Source: Bacteroidota bacterium (GTDB lineage Bacteria > Bacteroidota > Bacteroidia > Chitinophagales > UBA10324). Taken from it: a DNA stretch of 10,479 bases. A program made the position numbers and the translations under genes. Shown piece by piece: positions 1 to 6,093 of this stretch. Under the pieces are notes generated by a model. That model ran no database searches, was not told the DNA's origin, and was given only the letters and a program-made list of their open reading frames with translations. Positions within the stretch are counted from its first letter, which is position 1. Every line of letters begins with the position of its first letter. The stretch spans positions 1 to 10,479 of the forward strand of contig DMRR01000096.1 of NCBI GenBank assembly GCA_003455275.1, written 5' to 3'.

Positions 1-1153
1 CAGAAAAATCAGTATGGTTTGGCAAATGGATACGAACCATTTTCACTAATGTATCTGCGCAGGGCATTCCAGGATTCACAATTAATGTTACCGGATAATC
101 GCCCACCCCTGCATAAGTGTAACTCGGACTCACAACAGAAGTTGTATCAGAAGAGGAATTCGGATTTCCAAAATCCCAGAGGCAATGTTGCATTCCAATA
201 CTTGTGTTATTGAAGCTGATGCTGTATTGCCCGCAAGCCAGCACGGTGTCAGCGTTTCCTATAGAGCTTCCAAATTTTGCAAGCACCAAAGGATCGCAAG
301 GAGTGACATTGAATTGAAAATCTCTTCGGTGTTCTTCGAGTAAAACACCGTTGCGATATTCTTTCACACAAATTCCAACCACATATTGACCTACAGCATA
401 AGGATTAGCAGTAAGCAAACCTGTGCTTGCATTAATCGTCATTGGCGGCGAACTGCTAATCTGATTGTTTACACTAAAAGAAGAGCCCCATACTATGGTT
501 GAATAAGGGGGTGGTGTAGGAATGTGTGGCATTGGTGCAGATGCATCTGCTCCTATGTAAGGTGTACAGAAAGAATAAACAAGTTGATCCCCGTCAGGGT
601 CGGTTGCTGAGTGATCGTAGATCAGAGGAGTTCCGGCGCAAATTGTAATAGGAGGAAAACTGTTGAAAAATGGACTGCTGTTATAACCATATGTGCCAAC
701 ATCCGGAATCTGTGCCATGTAAGTGCTGCCCGCATCTTGCGGGTCCAGGATATTTATGATAGTTGCGTTGCGGCAGCATCGCTGATAAACTAGTGTGTAA
801 CCACCCGAAACAGGCGGCAGTGTTTTGTTGATGGTATAGATTGCTTGCTCAACACAAATATTCGGCGGTGTCAGAATGCACGGATTGTTAAGCGTTGGTT
901 GAATTTGAGAAATCGCCGGATTGCCAATTTTTATTGAATCAATATAAACACCTGAAGAATTATAGACGCCTATGTAGGCAGGATCATCAAATGGAGCCTG
1001 ACCTGTGTTGCAATCGCGATAAACCTTTAATGTGATTTTGTATAAATTATTTCCAAGGTGTTTATATATCATTTCGCCTCCAATAATGTGCGTGGCCCTT
1101 ACACTCGGAACAAGTCCAATCATCATTAAAAAAAACAGAGATCGCAGTTTCAT
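1..1153 (-). CDS. Large secreted PKD-domain protein, N-terminal part (3' end outside window)
   Basis: The minus frame is open from an ATG at 1153 to the window edge: 384 codons without a stop. Residues 1-20 form a signal peptide (basic start, hydrophobic LFFLMMIGL, probable cut after VRA, mature THIIGGEM). The region to about residue 285 has the layout of the N-terminus of large Bacteroidota surface proteins: VYRDCNTG at 44-51, RCCRN at 125-129, DPDGD at 185-189 followed by LVYSF, and many cysteines that could form disulfides. About residues 290-375 form a PKD domain, with WDFG at 326-329 and YTYAGVGDYPVTL at 345-357. Relatives usually carry more repeats and end in a T9SS type B (gliding-motility-associated) C-terminal domain. 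That end is not visible, so the secretion route is inferred. The likely role is a cell-surface adhesin or matrix protein. The ATG fits the signal peptide, and a promoter-like sequence lies just upstream. No Shine-Dalgarno is seen. It is divergent from the SH3b gene. Confidence 0.88.
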   Translation of the reverse strand, partial: MKLRSLFFLMMIGLVPSVRATHIIGGEMIYKHLGNNLYKITLKVYRDCNTGQAPFDDPAYIGVYNSSGVYIDSIKIGNPAISQIQPTLNNPCILTPPNICVEQAIYTINKTLPPVSGGYTLVYQRCCRNATIINILDPQDAGSTYMAQIPDVGTYGYNSSPFFNSFPPITICAGTPLIYDHSATDPDGDQLVYSFCTPYIGADASAPMPHIPTPPPYSTIVWGSSFSVNNQISSSPPMTINASTGLLTANPYAVGQYVVGICVKEYRNGVLLEEHRRDFQFNVTPCDPLVLAKFGSSIGNADTVLACGQYSISFNNTSIGMQHCLWDFGNPNSSSDTTSVVSPSYTYAGVGDYPVTLIVNPGMPCADTLVKMVRIHLPNHTDFS

Positions 1154-1165
1154 TTTTGCTGTTCG

Positions 1166-1196
1166 GAAAAGTAATTCCTTCTAACTGCGTAGCAAA
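1166..1196 (-). promoter_or_regulatory. Candidate Bacteroidota-type promoter for the PKD-domain gene
   Basis: On the minus strand TTTG (1196-1193) is followed after exactly 19 bases by TACTTTTC (1173-1166). This matches the Bacteroidota sigma-ABfr consensus TTTG-N19..21-TAnnTTTG at all fixed positions except the last. The predicted transcript would start near 1161, giving a leader of only about 8 bases before the ATG at 1153. This fits the absence of a Shine-Dalgarno but is unusually short. Found by eye in AT-rich DNA, so chance is possible. Confidence 0.4.
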
Positions 1197-1304
1197 AACA
1201 ATTGTGTAATTTGATTGTCATTTCTTCTTACGGGTTAATGGAATTTATTTTCAGCAACTCATATATATTTAAGCCAGTTATTCGTTTGAGCATTATCTCA
1301 TTGT

Positions 1305-2033
1305 ATGAAAAAGGTTTTCACTGTTGTGATTTTCTTCACTGCAGAGTTAATCACTGCCACTGCGCAAAAGCGCCTTGCACGAATAGCTAATGGAGATAAT
1401 TATCTGAATATTCGGGAGCAGGAAAGCAGCGATTCCCGCATTATTGGTTCTATTGAAGCCGGAGATTTTTTTTATGTAACACCTGACGAGGATATCTGGT
1501 GGGCTGCTCAAAGTCTTTCAGGAAAAACAGGTTATGTATTTCACTCAAGGGTTGAATTGATTGATTCATTGCCGCCATCTGAATTGAAGAATCTTTTTTC
1601 CAATGTTTTTGAAAATGAAAAAGAAATTGCTTTAAATTATTCTTTCATCTCCTCGAAATTCAGTTTGACAAAAAAGAAATGGGAGTCAAAGAGTGACAGC
1701 ATCAATTTCAAAAAAACAAAATCGCTTCTTTCAAAATATTCAAGAGAAAAATTTTTTCCCCTTTTGAATGTGTTCCCTTCATACTTCTGCCAAGCAGATG
1801 ATTCAGATTTGGCCAGGGTTTTTTTATCCACTTTTATTATATCATCTCTGTCAGACAGCGGCGAAGTAAAAAATTGTTTCGCCCGGTGTTACAGATGCGA
1901 TTCTGTTTTAGTAGAAAAAATAATTTCATACTTTCCTGTTTTGGATCAAAAGAAGATGCAGCAGCTAATAGATTCAATTCAAAAAAATATTTATCCTGAA
2001 GACAGGGACAGCATTCAACAAATGCGAGAGTAA
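1305..2033 (+). CDS. Exported SH3b-domain protein with uncharacterised C-terminal region
   Basis: 242 residues. Residues 1-20 are a signal peptide with a probable cut ATA|Q, so the mature protein starts at Gln21, the A|Q pattern typical of Bacteroidota. Residues about 25-87 fit a bacterial SH3 (SH3b/SH3_3) domain: LNIREQESSDSRIIGSIEAG, then IWWAAQ and the closing GKTGYVFHSRVEL. SH3b domains usually bind peptidoglycan or peptides, so a periplasmic or cell-wall-linked role is likely. Residues about 90-242 are not recognised: a Lys/Ser-rich helical stretch (120-150), then a part with Cys162 and a C-X3-C-X2-C group at 191-198 (disulfides or metal; not a CXXCH heme site). No catalytic domain is visible. 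The ATG gives a clean signal peptide; no Shine-Dalgarno is seen. The gene is divergent from the PKD gene and converges on the beta-barrel gene with a single base between the stop codons, so there is no room for a terminator. Confidence 0.85.
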   Translation: MKKVFTVVIFFTAELITATAQKRLARIANGDNYLNIREQESSDSRIIGSIEAGDFFYVTPDEDIWWAAQSLSGKTGYVFHSRVELIDSLPPSELKNLFSNVFENEKEIALNYSFISSKFSLTKKKWESKSDSINFKKTKSLLSKYSREKFFPLLNVFPSYFCQADDSDLARVFLSTFIISSLSDSGEVKNCFARCYRCDSVLVEKIISYFPVLDQKKMQQLIDSIQKNIYPEDRDSIQQMRE

Positions 2034-2034
2034 T

Positions 2035-2928
2035 TCAAAGAAAGAAAACTCTGGAAATATTGAAACCGAGTTTCAAATCAAGATTGGTAATATCACCGCG
2101 AGTGTAAGGAATTGTTTGAGCTTCATTAATGCCAAAACTGTTGGTGAAGAAAAATTGAAACACATGCCCGCCGGTTTCCAGGTCCATTCCAATAGCAACA
2201 CTATTATGGTAAGTTGAAAAATCTTGTGAGTAAGTATTTATTCTGTAACAGTATTCGCCGGTAAGTGCAGTACGCTTGCTCACCTTAATTCTTCCCATTC
2301 CTATTACTGAAAAAATATCATTATCGTCTGTAACAGCAGTTACCAGATTATAGTGAACCCAGGTTGGGGCCACCTGAATTGAAAATGCATCTGATAATTT
2401 CCGGGCAATCATTATCTGGCTTACATAATTAAATCTGTCGGAGAAGAAATGGTATTCAGGCGCCGATGTGCTGGTGCTTTTTAAGCCAGTCAAATTTGCC
2501 TGACCAAGCAGTGTAATGGTGAGAGGTGATTTATTGTCTGTTGTCTGCCTCATGAGTTTATACTTTAAATATGCTGAATACATTTTGTCAGCAGAAGTTC
2601 TGCTCGCACCAAACTCAAGCCGGCCATTATAACTATAACCAAGCTCCAATTGCAGACTCGCCGGGCCGTCTAATCCGTAAAAATTATATCCGCCGGAACT
2701 TAAATCACCGAAGCGGTGAGCAATTCGAAATTCAAGTGTTCGCTTGCCGCAGGTTTCTGCTGTATGAAAATTCACAAGGCGGGTTCCTTTGAAAGTGGCA
2801 GAAACAAATTCTTTTTTTGGTGCAATCGAATCAATCATCCCGTCTGGCATGTCTTGCGCACTTGCGCGTACTGAAAAACAATATTCGAGAAGAATGAAAC
2901 AACTAAAAACAAAAAAGTATTTTTTCAT
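2035..2928 (-). CDS. DUF5777-like predicted outer-membrane beta-barrel protein
   Basis: The frame is open up to an ATG at 2961, but the ATG at 2928 is preferred. It places a signal peptide (MKKYFFVFSCFILLEYC, cut ASA|Q after residue 24) at the N-terminus, and the longer form would overlap the upstream cytochrome gene. The protein has 297 residues. After the signal come alternating polar/hydrophobic strands rich in Tyr, Phe and Gly, with no soluble domain. The block at 48-76 (GTRLVNFHTAETCGKRTLEF...HRFGDL) and YNFYGLDGPASLQLELGYSY at 81-100 resemble the DUF5777 family of Bacteroidota barrels, recalled from memory rather than searched. It ends ISRVFFL, with aromatic residues as in many barrels. 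It is the last gene of a three-gene operon, 10 bases after the CXXCH cytochrome lipoprotein. It may be a pore or scaffold for the two cytochromes; that role is inference. Confidence 0.82.
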   Translation of the reverse strand: MKKYFFVFSCFILLEYCFSVRASAQDMPDGMIDSIAPKKEFVSATFKGTRLVNFHTAETCGKRTLEFRIAHRFGDLSSGGYNFYGLDGPASLQLELGYSYNGRLEFGASRTSADKMYSAYLKYKLMRQTTDNKSPLTITLLGQANLTGLKSTSTSAPEYHFFSDRFNYVSQIMIARKLSDAFSIQVAPTWVHYNLVTAVTDDNDIFSVIGMGRIKVSKRTALTGEYCYRINTYSQDFSTYHNSVAIGMDLETGGHVFQFFFTNSFGINEAQTIPYTRGDITNLDLKLGFNISRVFFL

Positions 2929-2938
2929 AAACAGAAAA

Positions 2939-3301
2939 TCAATTGTCGGGGGCGCCATCATTCACCCACTTTTGAAGGCGCGCAATATCGCAATCATTTA
3001 GCGAAGCCGACGGAGGCATCATTGGATATCCGGTTTCACCTTTCACACAACCCATCAACTGACCATTTAATGCATAAGTATTAGCATCGGCATATGTATC
3101 AAGTATTACGGCTCCGGTTGCGGTTGAACTGTTATGACAACTGTAACAGTATGATGAAAGAATCTCAGTTACCGCTCCGGAATAGGTGACAGTAGAAGAG
3201 TCGCAAGTGTTATTGCCCAGCGGATAGAGGTTTTCATACTTATCGTAATAACAAGAAGCAAAAAGCGAAACCAAAAAAAAGAGAATAAATATTTTTTTCA
3301 T
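2939..3301 (-). CDS. Small monoheme cytochrome c lipoprotein (CXXCH)
   Basis: 120 residues. The N-terminus is a type II signal peptide with lipobox LFASC, so Cys17 would be lipidated and the protein anchored to a membrane, probably the outer one. Acidic and aromatic residues follow (YYDKYENLYP). The heme c attachment site is CYSCH, Cys52/Cys55/His56 (codons at 3134-3148). The preceding TYSGAVTEILSSY is the helix typical of these domains. A candidate distal Met ligand is in YPMMPP (Met94/95), and the end LQKWVNDGAP is the usual last helix of such cytochromes. Cys33, Cys85 and Cys104 could form disulfides. The likely role is one-electron transfer at the periplasmic or outer face of the envelope; the partner is unknown. 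The start lies one base after the stop of the upstream CX4CH cytochrome gene, and the barrel gene follows after 10 bases, so co-transcription is very likely. Confidence 0.88.
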   Translation of the reverse strand: MKKIFILFFLVSLFASCYYDKYENLYPLGNNTCDSSTVTYSGAVTEILSSYCYSCHNSSTATGAVILDTYADANTYALNGQLMGCVKGETGYPMMPPSASLNDCDIARLQKWVNDGAPDN

Positions 3302-3302
3302 A

Positions 3303-3656
3303 TCAATTATTTTTTGCTCCCTGATCTATCCAGAATTCAATTGTATAAAGTTGTTTGACTGTTAGCTTTCCGGATGGGGGCATCAGATCATCGTCGTTTC
3401 CGTTCAGGACTTTATAAAGTTTTGAATGATTTGCATCGCCTGATTTTATTTCTCCGTTTTTTATCACATCATCATAAGTCACCAAAGGAAATTTTTGAAA
3501 GTCGGTTGAACCATGGCACCCCGACTGCTGACAATTACCGGCAATGATTGGCTGTACATCACTTCTAAAACTAATTTCCTGTTGCGGAATCACCGGCGCA
3601 TGTATGCAGGAATCAAGTAAACCGATTATTAAGATAACCCACCAAACTCTTTTCAT
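3303..3656 (-). CDS. Small cytochrome c-like lipoprotein with CX4CH heme motif
   Basis: 117 residues from the ATG at 3656. The codon just before it is TTG and would only add one residue. A type II signal peptide ends in LLDSC, giving a lipid anchor at Cys17. Residues 29-40 (SFRSDVQPIIAG) are the first helix typical of Bacteroidota cytochrome c domains. The heme site reads CQQSGCH, Cys42-X4-Cys47-His48 (codons 3513-3533), with four residues between the cysteines instead of two. CX4CH sites are known in some multiheme cytochromes such as cytochromes c3. LMPPSGKL around Met92 supplies a probable distal Met ligand, and FWIDQGA near the end matches the family's last helix. It is the first gene of the operon, one base before the CXXCH cytochrome. 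The two share architecture and probably arose by an old duplication. That it binds heme is inferred from the motif and neighbours. Confidence 0.85.
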   Translation of the reverse strand: MKRVWWVILIIGLLDSCIHAPVIPQQEISFRSDVQPIIAGNCQQSGCHGSTDFQKFPLVTYDDVIKNGEIKSGDANHSKLYKVLNGNDDDLMPPSGKLTVKQLYTIEFWIDQGAKNN

Positions 3657-3674
3657 CAAAATTGAAATTGCTTT

Positions 3675-3698
3675 AAAAAAATTGCAGAAGGCAATATT
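3675..3698 (-). promoter_or_regulatory. Weak hairpin plus T-run in the cytochrome operon leader
   Basis: Read on the minus strand, ATTGC-CTTCT-GCAAT (3695-3681) forms a 5-bp stem with a 5-base loop, directly followed by a run of T (7 in a row counting the last stem base). It ends about 18 bases before the ATG at 3656. The shape is that of a small intrinsic terminator or attenuator, but the stem has only two GC pairs and is probably unstable. The 3660-3772 leader shows no convincing TAnnTTTG promoter. Confidence 0.2.
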
Positions 3699-3772
3699 CG
3701 CTGAAATGACTTAAGGGCGGTAATAAGTTTTACTAACGCGACATTCGTTTGTGTTTTAAGAACTACCCAAAA

Positions 3773-3802
3773 AAAAACTCCCGCAGTTATGCAGGAGTTT
3801 TT
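3773..3802. terminator. Strong stem-loop terminator, potentially bidirectional
   Basis: AAAAACTCC (3773-3781) pairs perfectly with GGAGTTTTT (3794-3802). Inside is a C/A mismatch, then GCA/TGC pairing around a GTTA loop. A run of nine A before the stem (3769-3777) gives a T-run on the minus strand, so it should stop transcription of the T9SS cargo gene, whose stop codon lies 24 bases away. The T-run on the plus strand makes it symmetrical. It also insulates the downstream cytochrome operon. Confidence 0.85.
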
Positions 3803-3825
3803 AACAATTAGGTAAACAAACCAAA

Positions 3826-4482
3826 TTATTGAACCATGACTTTGAAAACTGATTTCCTTCCTTCAGAAAGTTTTATTTCAAGAGTGTAAAGCCCGCTTGA
3901 AATATTTCCGAGATTGATTTCTTTTTTATCCTTTGAAAAACTACAAACCATTCTTCCGCTTAAATCATAAACATAAGAAGAGAGAATATCATAATTGCTC
4001 TTATTGATAATCCTGAATTGGTTTTGAATAGAAGTGCTTGCAAGCAATACTTTATCTTCCAGAGTTGCATCTGTAACTGAATTTGGATCCCATAAATAAA
4101 CAGTAGGCAGGGTATCTGAAGCTCCAGTTACTCCATTAACTATTGGCCAAATCACAACCACATTATCTCCGGTTTGAAAAGTAACAGGAAAATAATCAAC
4201 TGGATTTCCGGTAAACATGTAGGTGCTATCTGCCGGAATGAAAATATTATTAATTATTACCCCACCCGGGATACTATCTCCATTTGCTTCCACTTTTACC
4301 TGAACATTTCCGGTAAAATCATTCAACCCGGTATTCTTAATTCCATAAGTTAAATAAGTAGAAGAATAAAGGAATGTTGTATCCTCAACTAAAAACGCAC
4401 CTACAATATTGATGGTTTGGGCTGAACTCTTTTGAAGTGAGATCAAGGAGATTAAACAAACAGCGAGTAAAATTTTTTTCAT
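3826..4482 (-). CDS. Small secreted protein with T9SS type A C-terminal sorting domain
   Basis: 218 residues. Residues 1-21 are a signal peptide with a cut SSA|Q, so the mature protein begins at Gln22. Residues about 23-132 look like a single immunoglobulin-like/CARDB-like beta-sandwich (TYLTYGIKNTGLNDFTGNVQ, then IPADSTYMF and GDNVVVIWPIVNG). No catalytic motif is visible. Residues about 145-218 are a T9SS type A sorting domain: VYDLSGRMV at 171-179, LGNISSGLYTLEI at 191-203 and the terminal KVMVQ. Such domains direct export through the type IX system and are then cleaved, with release or surface attachment. The function of the beta-sandwich part is unknown; a small structural or binding protein is likely. 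It appears to be a single-gene unit, ending at the strong stem-loop 24 bases downstream, and is divergent from the helical-protein gene at 4586. Confidence 0.88.
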   Translation of the reverse strand: MKKILLAVCLISLISLQKSSAQTINIVGAFLVEDTTFLYSSTYLTYGIKNTGLNDFTGNVQVKVEANGDSIPGGVIINNIFIPADSTYMFTGNPVDYFPVTFQTGDNVVVIWPIVNGVTGASDTLPTVYLWDPNSVTDATLEDKVLLASTSIQNQFRIINKSNYDILSSYVYDLSGRMVCSFSKDKKEINLGNISSGLYTLEIKLSEGRKSVFKVMVQ

Positions 4483-4508
4483 GAGCTGGTGAATTGAATT
4501 TGTTAGTT

Positions 4509-4516
4509 CAAAACTA
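4509..4516 (-). promoter_or_regulatory. Candidate -7 promoter element for the T9SS cargo gene
   Basis: TAGTTTTG on the minus strand matches the Bacteroidota -7 consensus TAnnTTTG exactly and lies 26 bases upstream of the ATG at 4482. No TTTG is found at the expected 19-21 base distance upstream, so support is only half of a full promoter. Confidence 0.3.
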
Positions 4517-4585
4517 TGTGCAGAATAAAGTTTTGCATTTCGCGAATTTTATTTTTCTTACGCCCTCATAAAAATAAAAATCTGT

Positions 4586-6055
4586 ATGGATATACTAAAC
4601 CAGGTAGTCGCGCGAATGAACAAGGAAGACATCCGGCATTACAAATTATATGCTTCGCGCATGGAATACAGCCACGACAGAAAGGACATTGCACTGTTCG
4701 ATCACATCCGCGACACAGGCGAAAGTTACACCGAAGCTGAGGCTATAAAAAAATTCTATCCGCCATACAACCGCAATGCTTATTACCGCCTCAAACATCG
4801 TCTGTTGCAGACGCTCAATAAATCCTTACTGCTTCAATATGTAGAAAGTCAGGATGAGATTTTCATCCATGCATTGTTCGGCCTTTACAAGCATCAATAC
4901 AGTCAGAATAATTTTTCTGTAGCGAGATATTATTTAAAGAAAGCAGAAGGCAAAGCAATCAGCATTGAATACTTTGAGATGCTCGACATTATTTATTCGG
5001 AATACATCCGGCTGTCGAATACACTCGTGAACATTAACCCGGAAGAATACATTGAGAAGAGAAAGAAAAATTATGAACGGCTCAGCAAGTTGCGCGAGAT
5101 TGACCAGGTGCTTGCAGCCATGAGTTACAGGTTGAAGCTCTCTCAGAATTTTACTTCTGACAATTCACTCGTTAAGATGCTGGACAAAACGGTAAAAGAT
5201 TTTTCTTCTGATAAAGAGCTTGCATCCAGTGCACAGTTTCAGTTTCGGGTTGTGAATGCGGTGAGCCGATCGCTTTTACAAAAGCACGAATACAAAACTC
5301 TGGAGAAATACCTGCTGAGTACATTTAAGGATTTTCAAAAGAAACGAATGTTTAACAAGAGTACGCATGACGGAAAACTGGAGATGATAACCTTTATCGT
5401 AAATACTCTTTTCAAAAACAAAAAGTATGATGAGTCGCTCATGTGGGCAGATAAACTGCATACATCTATGGAAGAACACAATCGTCTATTGTATAATAAA
5501 TACCTGGTCTTCTACACCAATGCGCTCACGATTAATTATTCAGTTGTAAATCCGGATAAAGCGATTCAAATTCTGGAAGAACAGAAGAGCAGCCCAATGC
5601 TCAAAAGCATTCCTTTCTACGAAATCTTTGTCTACCTCAACCTGGCAATTTTTTATTTCGATAAAAGAAATTATGATAAAAGTGTTCGTCATATTATCAA
5701 GATGGGATTGCTCGATTCTTTTAAGAAAGCTGACCGCGGTTTGAAATTGAAAATTGCAGTAGGGGAATTGATCATACGGCTTGAACTGGAGGAATTCGAT
5801 ACAATTGAATACCGCATGGTTCAAATCAAAAATGATTTCAAAGATTTGTTGAAAGAAGATAATTTTTCAAGAGAGAAAAGCATGATTCAGATTATTGAAT
5901 CATTTAATAAATCCATGTCGAAAAATCAGCAACACAAAATTTATGACATGATGAAACATTTTATAACCAAAGACAAAGACAGCGACAGTGATGTGATTAA
6001 ATATGTTCCATGGCTGAAGAAACGCGTTGCAGCCCTTGGAAATATTTTGAATTGA
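4586..6055 (+). CDS. Uncharacterised soluble all-helical protein (Bacteroidota family)
   Basis: 489 residues with no signal peptide or membrane segment, so cytoplasmic. I know the type as a conserved hypothetical in Bacteroidota but cannot name a function. Residues 1-85 look like a separate N-terminal domain: NKEDIRHYKLYASR at 12-25, DRKDIALFDHIRD at 31-43, and a basic helix with AYYRLKHRLLQTLNKS at 65-80. This last part could bind nucleic acid or protein, but that is inference. Residues about 90-489 are a string of amphipathic helix pairs with TPR-like spacing, for example FSVARYYLKKAEGKA near 110 and YDESLMWADKLHTSM near 285. This suggests a scaffold. The ATG at 4586 starts the conserved domain directly. 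The LTA-synthase-like gene follows after 38 bases in the same direction, so co-transcription is likely. No catalytic motif was seen. Confidence 0.85.
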   Translation: MDILNQVVARMNKEDIRHYKLYASRMEYSHDRKDIALFDHIRDTGESYTEAEAIKKFYPPYNRNAYYRLKHRLLQTLNKSLLLQYVESQDEIFIHALFGLYKHQYSQNNFSVARYYLKKAEGKAISIEYFEMLDIIYSEYIRLSNTLVNINPEEYIEKRKKNYERLSKLREIDQVLAAMSYRLKLSQNFTSDNSLVKMLDKTVKDFSSDKELASSAQFQFRVVNAVSRSLLQKHEYKTLEKYLLSTFKDFQKKRMFNKSTHDGKLEMITFIVNTLFKNKKYDESLMWADKLHTSMEEHNRLLYNKYLVFYTNALTINYSVVNPDKAIQILEEQKSSPMLKSIPFYEIFVYLNLAIFYFDKRNYDKSVRHIIKMGLLDSFKKADRGLKLKIAVGELIIRLELEEFDTIEYRMVQIKNDFKDLLKEDNFSREKSMIQIIESFNKSMSKNQQHKIYDMMKHFITKDKDSDSDVIKYVPWLKKRVAALGNILN

Positions 6056-6093
6056 TTTTTTCTTATTGATTTTTTATCCATCAAAACTGATTC

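Noticed and set aside
19..793. Plus-strand open frames of 60-64 residues at 19-213 and 611-793
   Set aside because: They are antisense to the PKD gene, whose long open frame with signal peptide and recognisable domains explains the region.
1202..1390. 62-residue plus-strand frame overlapping the start of the SH3b gene
   Set aside because: It overlaps the SH3b gene start in another frame and has no domain; the SH3b frame has a signal peptide and domain.
1876..1905. Cys group in the SH3b protein as a heme site
   Set aside because: The spacing is C-X3-C-X2-C followed by Asp, not His, so it is not a CXXCH site.
2929..2961. Upstream ATG for the barrel gene (11 extra residues from 2961)
   Set aside because: It would overlap the upstream cytochrome gene and put MMAPPTIDFLF before the signal peptide. 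The ATG at 2928 gives a standard export signal.
4528..4535. AAGTTTTG as a -7 element for the gene at 4586
   Set aside because: First position mismatches the consensus and the nearest upstream TTTG (4499-4502) is 25 bases away instead of 19-21.
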